From NCBI GenBank assembly GCA_964384375.1, contig CAYLLN010000033.1, forward strand, positions 1-64,000: a stretch of DNA of 64,000 bases, written 5' to 3'. The notes beneath the pieces were generated by a model that saw only the letters and a program-made list of their open reading frames with translations, made no database searches and was not told the origin of the DNA. This document shows positions 49,301 through 56,071 of the stretch, piece by piece (the first letter of the stretch is position 1; each line of letters begins with the position of its first letter). Origin of the DNA: CAYLLN01 sp964384375. GTDB taxonomy: Bacteria > Planctomycetota > Planctomycetia > Pirellulales > Pirellulaceae. The translations under genes were made by a program, and so were the position numbers.

Positions 49301-52300
49301 ACTGCGGCCAACGTCACACTCCGCTCGCAGGTGCTGGGAACGCGCGTCCGTGCCGATTCCCACGCCCGAGCTCTGGGAGTTGGCGTGGACGTCGATTCCA
49401 GCGCGACCGGTGAAGTATTCACCAAGGCCGATGTCAAGCTGAACGAATTGTCGGAAGTCCGCGGCACCAACCAGGTGACGATCGAATCGCGCCATGGCGC
49501 GGGAGCGACCGGCAATGTCGAGACGAATGTGGAAGCAACAGCCGACCGGGACAGCCTGGTCGGCTCCGTGGGAGCCAAGGCGACGAACCGGCAAGTGACA
49601 ACGTCGATTGTCGAAGGGCTCAACAACGCGACCGTTGCCGCCCGCAACCTGACCGTGCGAGCCAGCACGGGCGTGGCCAACTTCGCCACTGACGCGATCG
49701 AAAACAATCGCCGCAACCGCGAGGGGAGCATTACCGAGCAACTCACTCCGTCTCGGCGGATCGAATGGAATGCCGATGTGATCCTGCTCGGCGGGCCCGA
49801 CGCCGAACTGGTCATTGAGAACACCGGCCCGACGGGAGCGACGGTGACGAAGGCCGTCGGCGTGACGATTGCCGATTCCGATGGGCAGACGCTCGGCCCA
49901 GTCGCCTCGGCAAACATCGTCGTGAATGCGATTCAGAACACCGATCCATTTGGCGTGGTGCTGTTCGATGCTCCGACACTCAATGCCAACGGCGGCACGT
50001 TCAACGGCGTTCTGACCGGCAACCTGAGCACGTTTTTCGTCGATCGAACGAAGGGAGTCACGATCGACAACGAGTCGCCGAAAAACCTGCAGGTCGGCAC
50101 GATCAACGTCATCAACACCCAGCAGCCGACGGTGACGATCAACGCGGCCAATGACGGGAACTTCGCCTTCCGCGTCGAAAACCAATACGAACCGACCGAT
50201 GTCGTCATCGAGAATAGCTCAGGCAGCGGAACGCCCAGCATCACGCTGACCGGTACGATCGAGAATCCGGTGGGCCACACGGAGATCGCCAACCGCCGAG
50301 GCAGCATCGTGCGAACGGCCAATGGCCTGGTGCGGACGAATACCTTGCTGCTTGAAGCCGACAACGGCTCGATCGGCACGGCGGCCAGTCGTCTGCGGGC
50401 GGACCTGGTGAAGAGCAACGGCCGCGACACCGACCTCATCGCCGAAGCCGGCGGCAATGTGTTCCTCGACCTGATGGGGCGCATGCGGCAAGTGCCGGTC
50501 GGCGGGCAGTTCATGGACGTGGACGTGACCTCGATCCAAGCCGGCCAAACGGCTGATGTGCTTCTTCGCCAGGCGGTCATCGAGACAACGCCGAGCAACC
50601 CGCCATTTTTGCGGGTGACCGAGACGATCCAGGGGATCAACACCAACGTGATCGACCGCTTCCGGCCGACGCAGGAGCAGTTCCCAGTGATTGACCTGGG
50701 CGTGCTGGGAGTGAATCCACAGCCCTTCACGAGCATTTGGCAAATCGACGAGTTGGCCGGGGCGAATATCACGATCGCCACGAATCCCGCCAGCGGCAGC
50801 GGACCATTCACCAGCGTTTTCGCGAATACCGACGTGGGCGCGACCGGCATTGTGAATGCCTCGGCCACGGGATTCATCACGCTGCACGAGACGGCAGGCG
50901 ACTTGCGGGTGGGACAGATCACGTCCGTGAACGACAACGTCTCTCTGTCGAGTGTGGCGGCGATTGTCGATCCGCTCAATGAAACGGCAGTCGATGTGGC
51001 GGGCAATCATGTGACGCTCACGGCCGCCATCAGCGTTGGCACGCTCACGAAGCCGCTCGATATTGACTCGAACCTGCTGACGGCGGACGCGGCGACGCGG
51101 ATTAACCTCATCGAGCGAAACGGAGAGCTAAACGTCGATCACGCCAATGCGAGCGGCCCGGTGCAACTGGCCGCCGACAAGGGTTCGATCCTCGATCCGT
51201 TCAGCGATGCGGCGGCGGACGTGACCGGCACCGACATCATCCTGCAATCGGGAGGGGGCGGCATCGGCACGTCGGCCAAGCCGCTGGATATCAACTCGGC
51301 GGCCATCCCAGGTATTAAAGGCGAACTCATCGCCCAGTCCGCCCAGAGCATGTTCATCACGGAAACGCAGGGCGCGCTTGTGGTGGCCGAGGCCCGATCG
51401 ATCAGCGGCAACGTGCAACTGCAAACGACCGATACGGTCGCGACTGGCGAAGACCTGCTTCTCGGCAGTACATCGGTGGTCGCAGCCCAGGGGACCGTCG
51501 ATCTGCGAGCCGGCGACAACGTGAGCAGCAAGAGCGGCACCCTCGTGCAGACGGGCGTCAACCAGGCGACCGCGGCAGGACTCTTCGTCCGTGGCGACTT
51601 CGGTAACGCTGATCCGGGCGTAGGGACGAACATCGACCTCCAAGGGACCTGGATCGGCCGACCGATCACGATCATCGGCGCCAGCGATGCAGACACGATC
51701 CGGCTGAATCAGACCGTGCTGCAAGGGCCGACGAACGTCCTCGGCGGCATCGGGACCGATACGATCCTCGTCGATCGAATCGCCCCGCTCACGACAACCA
51801 ACTCGGCTGGCGTCCGCGATGCTTTGTTGCTAGACGGACAGATCGACAATGATCAGTACGTCGTGAATCTGACGCCCAATGGTAACTTCATCGCCGTCCT
51901 CGGCGACAACGGCCGGGGCACGTTCGACACGCTGACCGTCAACGGCACCGACCAGACCGACGGCTTCCTCGCGACTCCGAACCAAATTGCGAAGATCGTC
52001 AACAGCGGCGGCACGATCACCGCCCAGCTCATCAACTTCGGCGCGGGAGCCGATCAGCTCACCGTGAATGCCGGGGCAGGGGACGACGTGATGGCTCACG
52101 ACCTGGCGACGGGGAATCACGACCTCTCCGGCGGCTGGACGTTCAACGGCGACGACGGGAACGACTTCACGAATGTCACCGGGAGTGCCGCGGCTGATAC
52201 GTTCGAGTTCGAGGCCTTCAGCCCGACCTCGGCTGTCGTCCGAACGCAGATTCCGACCGGCTCACAGCCGGCGACATACCAGTTCAACGGCACGGAGGCG

Positions 52301-54058
52301 GTCGTCCTGAACGGAGCCAATCCGACAACGGCACCGGGGGACTTGCTGAAGGTCGTCAATCCGCTCGCGGGGACGCTGCCGCTGCCGGCGGGGACCGCAG
52401 CCACGCCGCTCCCGCTCTCCTACACGAACTTCGAAGGTGTCACGATCGGCGCGGTGCCGCTGGCGGCTCCCGACGTGGTGACGACGAGCGAAGAGACGCC
52501 GATTGTGCTGAATCCGTTCTCGAACGACGCGGCGATGACCGACGCACCGCTCACCGTTGCATTCAAGAATCCGTCGAATGGGACGATCGCCTACAACAAC
52601 AACGGAACGCCGAACAATCTGGCCGACGACACGCTCACGTTCACACCGCGGGCGAATTTCTCCGGAAGCCAGTCGTTCGAATACTCGGTGACCGATGCGA
52701 ACGGCGACCGGGCGGTGGGACTGATCACCGTCAATGTCACGCCGGTCGCCGACACGCCGACCGCTTCCGCGGCCAATGCCAGCGGCAACGAAGGGACGCC
52801 GATTCCGCTTTCGCTTTCGGCAGCACTCACCGACACCGATGGCTCCGAGACGCTGTCACTCGCCATCGTCGGTGTGCCGGTGGGTGCGACGTTCTCGGCC
52901 GGAACCAACGCGGGCAGCGGGACGTGGACCTTTACGCCGGCTCAACTCGCCGGCCTCTCGATCACGATTCCCGATGACGGCGTTTATAACCTGTCGTTCC
53001 AGGCGACGGCAGTCGAAACGGCCAATGCCGCGAAGAAGGGAGTGGCGATTCCGTTCACCGTCACGGTGCAGAACGTTGCCCCGACGGCGACGATCATGAC
53101 CGCCCCGGCAACGCGGACGCCAGGTCAGACGACGACGATCACCATGGCCGCGACCGACGCTTCCCCCACCGACCAGGCTGCCGGTTTCCGGTATCAGGTG
53201 AATTGGGGAGATGGCTCGCCGATCGAAACGATCGCCGGGACGCCGGGGATCGGCGGTGTCGGCAACCACGCCTATGCCGACGTCGGCGTCTATACGATCC
53301 GCGTGCGGGCGATCGATAAGAACGACGCGATCGGTCCGGAGATCACGCGGGATATCTCGGTGCAACTGGCATCGCTCGGGGTCGATCCGCTCAATCCCAA
53401 CAAGACGGCCCTGTTCGTGCAAGGAACGAGCGGCGACGACCGGATCGAGCTCAAGGGACGATCGAAGAACCAGGTCGAGGTGCTCGTCAATCGCGTCTCG
53501 GTGGGCGTGTTCGATCCCAGCGGGCGGATCGTCGTCTATGCCGGGGCGGGGGACGACGTGGTGCTGACCGACGACAAGGTGAAATCAGCCGTCTGGCTCT
53601 TCGGCGAAGGGGGGCGGGATCGCCTCACCGGCGGCAAGCAGAACGATGTGCTCGTTGGCGGCGACGGCGACGACGTGCTCGACGGCGGCAAGGGTGTGAA
53701 CGTCGTCATCGGCAGCCGCGGGGCCGACGATCTGGCCGCGAAAAATGGCGAAGCCCTGCTCATCGCTGGCTACACCACGTTCGACCAGAACGAAGCGGCT
53801 CTCGACGCGATCCTGGCCGAATGGTCGAGCGGCAAGTCGCGGGCGAAGCGAATCGAGCATCTCGCGGGTGAAAAGCCCGGCGGTAAGAACGCCGCTTACT
53901 ACCTGATCGGTGCCGGCAGCAGCCGGACGGTCTTCGACGACGCAGCCCTCGACCGGGTCAGTGCGAACAAAGCGAAGGACTGGATCTTCGCGAACCTCGA
54001 CGCCGGCGTGCAGGACATCGTGCCGAAGGGATCGGAGGTGGAGGATATTGATTTGTAG
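37334..54058 (+). CDS. Giant LEPR-xLL exported repeat protein
   Basis: A 5574-residue protein, if started at GTG 37334. The basic N-terminus ends in FEILEPRWVMA (LEPR at 29-32), a variant of the planctomycete LEPR-xLL export motif. The next 4900 residues are Ala/Thr/Asp/Gly-rich beta-strand repeats, like a filamentous adhesin. Four to five longer units contain acidic hinges (see repeat entry). Near the C-terminus are a cadherin/tandem-95-like domain (about 5046-5136), a second one, a PKD-like domain (YQVNWGDGSPIETIAG, 5250-5340) and RTX-like calcium repeats (GGRDRLTGGKQNDVLVGGDG). I noticed no cysteine. RTX and Cys-free composition fit type I secretion to the surface. No Shine-Dalgarno is evident. 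Probably a cell-surface stalk, adhesin or S-layer-like fibre. Confidence 0.85.
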   Translation: MSKKKSRPVRRSRPVSHATRRTASRFEILEPRWVMAVAAELNAGLLEIRFDADKDAATVTVEEGSIRISDGNATSEFRTSEVTAITVAADKGDEQSIAFAGDLAASGALDVTGIETVEFASGSYTFGSISVVAGQTISLSEFTLAAGGDLILKAEQTVDEAESGRLGFLGVLAEVDASVTITDSSLQSDGNIQIIATSTLDANADGDDDEDINRDFARVKAEANTAVTLLGRTEIVGGGDVTIEASAVLTVTAVGLAKGESTDATKDAVLALTNVTTNVLATIGDEAIVTARGALQVLASNTATITTTADGTAGGTGARGGVMALAIFAETTHALVSGNAALTGESVAIEAIANPTITTTAKATIGGATENDDATEEELAAAEAATKDGTISRAGAIAITRINTADTVAEIMEQATINSDGAIDLTADSSAAVTTTADATATNNTGEDNDGLGVAVATDRTAFRTQALVSGTHELSGTAVNIAAKSSSGRTHATKATSGAGGSGVGTAGSFVRNKIDDETTAAVIAESSLDLGGADLSLSAVRSLTVTGEALPAGTGGTRGGAVGGEKGRGASVVYNKVSTTTTAAVQKSAALANVQGLSIAADGTTAVTTTATTGAEGGTANTPGVAIAVVDDTVSAQLGSGDALTLTGGLTLTSSRAGDVTTTVKGDVLGEKAARGGAFALNDVEASASAVVERDVTAAEAISVASSAGGKVSADAKASAQGTGEETETKKADDEAAEQADAAGSDAEKPELKTQEGKVSAAAAFAINLANVQAIATIADGLTITSEAALALKASNAVDATAKADASAVGTATTEEDEEEPEGGTKKSYGIAVAANKANVSSLATLGNGSTTAEGISVTADSTVGDDTSHEFGAESTSGAGATQVGFAGSFALNTAKNASIARITDEATVDAGAGAIAISSDNTATSTVKATPSISVTGDKRGIGVSFVLNIARNTSHAELGQAATAKSASTEGNALAITAKSAQTDTTEAKGGAGATDAVGKRATTPVFAISSVHNGTLARAAGQEMTATGDVQIAAEHTGTHSTKAEGASVAANTAVGMALGLAISNDQVVATIDGNLESTSAVSIKATGTTSSQADAKASAKGGEKATNDDADKKLADARQAAADADSESAGDDDPESPELKTPKGKLSLAAAFGVNIATASVRATAAEGSTITAGEGLAINAEGQATAGAKADASAVVANVEEEEEEEETEEGEETPPDEAAEGARGVGIGIAVNVARTTTAATIESGVQAKAAGISLSAKTPADASHAFSSEAISGAGAKKVGFAGAFGLNLMKNETAADVAGGSQLDAGSGNLSLDSAGTATNTAKATASVTTDEAKRGVGTPFAINVARNTVRSEVADDVLVRRQGTVSEAGAVDVSLKATSTQAETTEAKSGAGAEDEAGAKAATPVFSIASIHNTTIARLGGDDLATNHASRNATVEAKHTATTTTKAEGSPVANETAAGISLAVGIGSDNVAASIGGKWEFGGDVTIKADSTATTAVESKASVKGGQQENDEDVDKQTDDAKKQATDLDGQAIDEEEPADLETPAGSLAVAGAAAVNVAIAKTRAFQEAGSELAAGGDMSLSAIAKVDAKAIADASTVALSLPEEPTEPPADGEEEEEPEVDHNATGVGIAAAGNFAKVTTEATIEGNSSTSAASLSLDAGTATEGGQHQFKAESTSGVGVSKLGVASSLAINFVRNDSSATIGFGASVDLDQPGGTADLTLTSRNRTISDVEAKSTVEGRPSTGIGPSIAINVTRNTSTASLAETAAVAGSVGNYKVEAIGDYDANTESEAGTQSEFAPAEEGGDEGGLAISPSLAMTVVVNKTTAQSRGTQGLDVSGDLSVLTTHTSDIDTEAKSDVAAESAAIGTSLALNVVVDSATAAANGSYDIAGKADVKATSDLNVDAFSEATASGARADSQPAESLEDQAKEYGKELLEEIKDTRSLKGSLQSTYNDVKGEIQSKLNQDVEAKGVAAAISGNVVVTTTDASVNGNVIVAGDVTIKSTAEVDVDAEATGLAAALSLQDGIGAAVAANVVDINTHASAAGQSLSGNKISILAGNASGNEHEVKSRALAGGGAKEDGKAGSFAANIVVGDTSATVVEGTNVSTTGDLEIGAQNDLRLQNIAGAGGVGQNDGFGGALALNVVRNDTTAALGGGSFANISGDVAIIAEGSVKPIEGDVEQDPLSLAVGGAAAGDSTRAGAIAINVIVDHTHAFIGENRQLTVTSPNARLPGNVQVLATDATKIRSGAGAITLSTGKGKGLGASLNVVTKETLAFVGDSSTVNTTGTLTVGANATEDLFTIAAAPTLGGSGTTPSFAGAAAAHFQSTTTEARLGENTTITTRGNAVVQANHTLETEVIAGALSGGSTDAVGGSMATVFSADTTEALIGTGADVTVQGSNGLTVAAIASETVKPLALGAAGAGSDGVAGSIVLTRLNQTTRAHIEADANIVGRNLTNPGSTRPNVKVEATDNTNLFSLAGVAQGAGTNGFGAALDTAFVTKQTQAWIAEGTTVDADGNVQVAATSSEDATSLSATAGGAGSRNIAGAAAAYVLDVTTHAILGDNPTDEAVPTTPANIHAVGNVLVSATETTELDLITGAAGGAGQSSFGGAANVSTIKKETVALVADGTIVAADASASVAALSPKTGKFGISFPTQSFGANEVRPPIINTSITDSTGDGVNDLTDQRIFRPRLVTPQTTSLRGVAVTATNQDDIATLAVGAAGSGNLAVNLTAPVNIVRTTTAARIGNGAQVNVNNQATAGQQSVLVAAGNDFSHLDISGSIAGSGSAAIGPAAAVTTVKNDTSASIGAEADVRAKRDVTVQAEATEDALLIAASGAGAGQTAVAGSLNVLSLKNSTHAFIDDRANVAAEGNVLVSAKDATDLDMIAGSAALGFGAGVSVSIGFTSIHKETQAFIGDDATVSGKGNTTDLAGVLINSGSGGFTTGAMRGVAVQALSQEDIFSLSAAGSGGFGAAAVAGGIDANLIDSDTAAFIGERAIINSSTAGANSTQSVNVAAANHLNVLTIGGSAAVGANAIAGGIDIGVVRNDTTAVIAEDAAVNARQDIEVNAFADKDIRSIAISLGLSANVSVAGSVSVWSIGKQLDASYADEQTESNALQESGNQSADGFAANQSGQGTSRLSSSLAEFDGVGEPTPVNPTPKQRIAEILSRAKGDLDSESPSGSSLLDDLRLSVPQVGTIARVESGATLTAGRDVDVHADEQITFAPLAGSLAGALTAAIGASVVVGNVGGITQAELDGTVSAGGDIDVIANQDVTTSGFSAAGQGGIVALGAAVVSLKDTSIQIARLGDDAYIVQADSVDLDASRSLEITGRTGNAAVGLAAIGAAFSRVIVEGATRAQVSDGAQVGQVAGQTVGDLNVRARTSPLATAEATALSGGVVAGAINFSKAIVTPTIEASIGSQAKTTSGADVDVTGSVRVRSTSLSNAEANTLGVAIGGGALGLGRATAEVSPTVVSLLGDNSQVAAAGDITFRATHNELITIIAPNGATFTSEQAGAVASAQSAAGGGLAGNSTEATAEANPVVLMTVGENATIAAGGLTDLAAAGTQKAQATGRALTVGLLLGMGGIESTASIAGRSATLVEDGASITGNSVSIHALSDDRPIADVEAAAGGILTKGQNTATARVLRPQAIVDRVPTFAPNASVTINAADLAATTDLTISANQLAEADAFTKGLAVGALAAGKSEAVVVVTPEVATSVNADATFTSGDELLVSAEFGPNRTASVVARNIVEDSALAKDALSTAYAKGSGGGLIGLVGSEASSRVTPLVKTDIGNSVTANAANITIESRNEVNAASVARNVAAGFIAAGSADARTTVDTTSQATVGGGTAVSPTQIAATQNFTLAAHGSHQGDSYAESRAVAAIPIATATAITLGDFTVESTVGGSTEITAGNNLFVTTSVDRAVLGFLTTTEATGGNAHATDGGFVADAFATATSRLGTSSTPALSQVEIEESAQLTAANVTLRSQVLGTRVRADSHARALGVGVDVDSSATGEVFTKADVKLNELSEVRGTNQVTIESRHGAGATGNVETNVEATADRDSLVGSVGAKATNRQVTTSIVEGLNNATVAARNLTVRASTGVANFATDAIENNRRNREGSITEQLTPSRRIEWNADVILLGGPDAELVIENTGPTGATVTKAVGVTIADSDGQTLGPVASANIVVNAIQNTDPFGVVLFDAPTLNANGGTFNGVLTGNLSTFFVDRTKGVTIDNESPKNLQVGTINVINTQQPTVTINAANDGNFAFRVENQYEPTDVVIENSSGSGTPSITLTGTIENPVGHTEIANRRGSIVRTANGLVRTNTLLLEADNGSIGTAASRLRADLVKSNGRDTDLIAEAGGNVFLDLMGRMRQVPVGGQFMDVDVTSIQAGQTADVLLRQAVIETTPSNPPFLRVTETIQGINTNVIDRFRPTQEQFPVIDLGVLGVNPQPFTSIWQIDELAGANITIATNPASGSGPFTSVFANTDVGATGIVNASATGFITLHETAGDLRVGQITSVNDNVSLSSVAAIVDPLNETAVDVAGNHVTLTAAISVGTLTKPLDIDSNLLTADAATRINLIERNGELNVDHANASGPVQLAADKGSILDPFSDAAADVTGTDIILQSGGGGIGTSAKPLDINSAAIPGIKGELIAQSAQSMFITETQGALVVAEARSISGNVQLQTTDTVATGEDLLLGSTSVVAAQGTVDLRAGDNVSSKSGTLVQTGVNQATAAGLFVRGDFGNADPGVGTNIDLQGTWIGRPITIIGASDADTIRLNQTVLQGPTNVLGGIGTDTILVDRIAPLTTTNSAGVRDALLLDGQIDNDQYVVNLTPNGNFIAVLGDNGRGTFDTLTVNGTDQTDGFLATPNQIAKIVNSGGTITAQLINFGAGADQLTVNAGAGDDVMAHDLATGNHDLSGGWTFNGDDGNDFTNVTGSAAADTFEFEAFSPTSAVVRTQIPTGSQPATYQFNGTEAVVLNGANPTTAPGDLLKVVNPLAGTLPLPAGTAATPLPLSYTNFEGVTIGAVPLAAPDVVTTSEETPIVLNPFSNDAAMTDAPLTVAFKNPSNGTIAYNNNGTPNNLADDTLTFTPRANFSGSQSFEYSVTDANGDRAVGLITVNVTPVADTPTASAANASGNEGTPIPLSLSAALTDTDGSETLSLAIVGVPVGATFSAGTNAGSGTWTFTPAQLAGLSITIPDDGVYNLSFQATAVETANAAKKGVAIPFTVTVQNVAPTATIMTAPATRTPGQTTTITMAATDASPTDQAAGFRYQVNWGDGSPIETIAGTPGIGGVGNHAYADVGVYTIRVRAIDKNDAIGPEITRDISVQLASLGVDPLNPNKTALFVQGTSGDDRIELKGRSKNQVEVLVNRVSVGVFDPSGRIVVYAGAGDDVVLTDDKVKSAVWLFGEGGRDRLTGGKQNDVLVGGDGDDVLDGGKGVNVVIGSRGADDLAAKNGEALLIAGYTTFDQNEAALDAILAEWSSGKSRAKRIEHLAGEKPGGKNAAYYLIGAGSSRTVFDDAALDRVSANKAKDWIFANLDAGVQDIVPKGSEVEDIDL
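38417..43360. repeat. Tandem 1.1-1.2 kb units in the giant gene
   Basis: Similar segments with a KAS/KAT anchor, an acidic hinge (for example ENDDATEEELAAAEAATKDG, ETETKKADDEAAEQADA and NDDADKKLADARQAAADA) and then a strand pattern such as AAAFAINLANVQAIATIADG recur. Anchors are at about 38417, 39488, 40639, 41867 and 43093, giving unit lengths of 357, 384, 409 and 409 codons. The frame is preserved throughout. Units have diverged, so duplication is old. Confidence 0.65.
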
Positions 54059-54068
54059 GTCGGCAGTG

Positions 54069-54223
54069 GGTCCGCTCTGCCGGAGCGGACCTGAAACTGG
54101 CAGCGATCAGAAACTCTACGCGTCCTTGGCAATCAGATCCTTTATGTGACGGACCTGAACGGGGACTAAACTCCGAAAGCGGCGCGGTGCCGCCCATCAG
54201 ATCCCGCCCGGCAGGCGGGATCT
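54069..54223. repeat. REPIN 1 beside the RAYT gene
   Basis: Left REP has perfect nine-base arms GGTCCGCTC/GAGCGGACC around TGCCG (54069-54091). Right REP has ten-base arms AGATCCCGCC/GGCGGGATCT around CGGCA (54199-54223). The loops are reverse complements, so the two REPs are inverted, with a longer spacer than in the other pairs. The right REP overlaps the RAYT stop codon. Confidence 0.75.
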
Positions 54224-54827
54224 ACTGCCGCGAACGAAACGGCCACTGCCGATAGTCCGCCACCAGGCCGGCCTTGACTGGATTGTTGCGAATGTAAGCC
54301 ACGATCCGCTCGTCTTCTTCGTCCGAGCGCGACCAATGGTCGAACCATTCGCGCTGCCAAAACTGTTCCGAATCTAAGCCGGGCAAGTGCTGCATCGCTT
54401 CGTGCCCAGTCCAGCGTTTGAAGTCTTCCAGCGTCCCCTTGAGTCCCGCCGTACCAAGCTCGCAAAACAGGTGCAAGTGCGTCGGCATGACAACGTACTC
54501 GAACATCTGCCAATCCCCTCGTCGCTTCCGATGCTCGATTGCATCGACGACCAATTTCGCGACGGGTTCGGTTGCCAAATGCGGCGATCACTTCGCTGCG
54601 TCGAGCCAGCGTTCCATTTCGCGGAAGATATTGCGCTGCAGGGTGAGCCATTGCGGCGTGTGGCGTCGTTCCTTGGCAAGATCGGCGGCGATGGTTCGCA
54701 GTCGCTCGCGGCCTTGGGCCGGAATCGCGCCGTGCAAGTGAATCGTAATGAAGTATCGTCCCTCTTCGACTTCCCAGTGCGGAAGCCGGCCCTGCCAAAA
54801 CGCAATCGTCTGCGGCTTGCGACTCAT
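54222..54827 (-). pseudogene. RAYT (REP-associated Y1 transposase) with in-frame TGA
   Basis: An IS200-like Y1 transposase of the RAYT group, which nicks and joins REP DNA. The N-terminal part (MSRKPQTIAFWQGRL to EMERWLDAAK, 54827-54588) includes YFITIHLHGAIP. After TGA at 54588-54590 the same frame continues SPHLATEPVAKLVVDAIEH, then the HUH motif MPTHLHLF and catalytic tyrosine YIRNNPVKAGLV. About 201 residues match the usual length. The stop is a single nonsense codon where other RAYTs usually have glycine (GGA to TGA). REP hairpins flank both sides within 20 bases. Confidence 0.8.
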
Positions 54828-54845
54828 GGCAGGAATTGTAGCTGT

Positions 54846-54939
54846 AGGTCCGCCCTGCCGGGGCGGACCTGAATGGGGGATCAAGTTTCAACTGTCGTGC
54901 GATGTTGCCGAATCAGATCCCGCCCGGCAGGCGGGATCT
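54846..54939. repeat. REPIN 2 upstream of the RAYT gene
   Basis: Left REP 54846-54870 has perfect ten-base arms AGGTCCGCCC/GGGCGGACCT around TGCCG. Right REP 54915-54939 has AGATCCCGCC/GGCGGGATCT around CGGCA. The pair is inverted with 44 bases between, a classic REP doublet. Confidence 0.8.
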
Positions 54940-54996
54940 ACTTTGGCGGACCTGAATTCGGGACCAAGTTCGGCGTGTCGCGCGGCTTTGCCCATC

Positions 54997-55021
54997 AGAT
55001 CCGGCCCGGCAGGCGGGATCT
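54997..55021. repeat. Single REP after REPIN 2
   Basis: AGATCCGGCC/GGCGGGATCT around CGGCA with one mismatched pair. A half left REP (GGCGGACCTGAATTC) lies at 54946, so this is a partially degraded doublet. Confidence 0.65.
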
Positions 55022-55061
55022 ACTTCGTGCCTCCGGAGCGGTGTGGCCAAACGAAACGCTG

Positions 55062-55745
55062 TCAAAGGCCGTAGCGATAGACCAACGACAACTGCTCGGA
55101 ACGTGCAAGGTCACGCGGTGTGATCATTTCACGATCGAGCGGGGGCGGACCGCCTTCATAGTGCTCGATCGTGTGGCGATAGGGACGCCAATTCAGGTCG
55201 CCAAGTCGCACGGTCCTGCCAAGCGGGAAGCCAGAACTCTGCTGGAATGCCTTTTCAACGAGTTCGGAACAGTAGATTCGATCGTCATCCCACTGGTAGC
55301 GAGTGTCGTAAGGACGCCCGAGGTAGTTTTGAGCAGCCGCTACCATGTTTTGAATGTGTCGATCGTGCGGTGATTGGAGGCGATATGCGGCGAACCCGCC
55401 GCGTTGGCCACGAGCAAGCCAAGTCCAAAGAGGAGTCTCTTCAACACCGCGATACGCCTCCAGAACGACCCAGCGACCATCGCGGCGCGCGACCATGCCG
55501 CAATGCGAAAACGGCGAGCCTGTCGCCCCTTCGATCGCGACCGAGAGTCGGCTTGGTGGCAGGGACTGAAAGACGATGTCACCTTCCTGGGGTTGGTAGC
55601 CGAAATGTGCAATCGAGGGACGAATGAGATATGCGAGGATTGGCAGCAAGCACAAGGCGGGAACGCCCCAAACGAGCCACGCGCCAGCGCGTGATCGGCG
55701 CGATTTTGGTTGCTGGTTGCCGTTCTGGGACAGGCTGAATTGCAC
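55062..55745 (-). CDS. YiiX/YebB-like permuted papain-fold protein
   Basis: A 227-residue protein from GTG 55745 with AGGG upstream. The N-terminal hydrophobic segment (AGAWLVWGVPALCLLPILAYL) anchors it. It then has GDIVFQSLP, the histidine motif FSHCGMV and the cysteine motif YCSELVEKAF, the two catalytic elements of circularly permuted NlpC/P60-related enzymes (YiiX group), which are thought to cleave peptides or lipids. It acts outside the membrane. The segment between REP elements on both sides makes the gene appear as an island within the repeats. Substrate unknown. Confidence 0.75.
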   Translation of the reverse strand: MQFSLSQNGNQQPKSRRSRAGAWLVWGVPALCLLPILAYLIRPSIAHFGYQPQEGDIVFQSLPPSRLSVAIEGATGSPFSHCGMVARRDGRWVVLEAYRGVEETPLWTWLARGQRGGFAAYRLQSPHDRHIQNMVAAAQNYLGRPYDTRYQWDDDRIYCSELVEKAFQQSSGFPLGRTVRLGDLNWRPYRHTIEHYEGGPPPLDREMITPRDLARSEQLSLVYRYGL

Positions 55746-55820
55746 TGCGGATTCCCTAATTGAGTTCACTGCGTCGTCCGACCATTCGCAAACCGCAGTC
55801 CGTTTTCTTCCCGTACCAGT

Positions 55821-55912
55821 AGGTCCGCTCTGCCGGAGCGGACCTGAATGGAGAGCAAACTCTACAAGCGGAGCGACGTTTCCCATCAGATCCGGCCCGG
55901 CAGGCCGGATCT
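55821..55912. repeat. REPIN 3
   Basis: Left REP 55821-55845 has AGGTCCGCTC/GAGCGGACCT around TGCCG. Right REP 55888-55912 has AGATCCGGCC/GGCCGGATCT around CGGCA, both perfect. Inverted doublet between two minus-strand genes. Confidence 0.8.
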
Positions 55913-55942
55913 ACTTTGGCGGGGACGTTCCCAAGAAATGCA

Positions 55943-55972
55943 AAACGGCGAAGTCCGAAGACTTCGCCGTTT
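55943..55972. terminator. Bidirectional-type hairpin terminator
   Basis: Perfect 13-base arms AAACGGCGAAGTC/GACTTCGCCGTTT. Read on the minus strand the loop is TTCG closed by C-G, the very stable UUCG tetraloop, followed by T-rich sequence. It lies 100 bases after the SHD1-like gene end. Confidence 0.7.
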
Positions 55973-56071
55973 GCTTGCCAATCGCTCCCGAACGGAGATT
56001 CGCTATGCAGTCATTGCGGCGAGTGGTTGGGGAGGGGTGGCAGGTGTAGGAGCGGCAGGATGAATCCTGCC

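Noticed and set aside
46796..50185. Long open frame of over 1100 codons on the minus strand
   Set aside because: It is antisense to the giant gene; its composition (Arg/Asp/His-rich) mirrors the complement of Ala/Thr-rich codons, with no recognisable domain.
54588..54590. TGA in RAYT as a selenocysteine codon
   Set aside because: The position normally holds glycine, no SECIS-like hairpin is evident and Y1 transposases are not selenoproteins.
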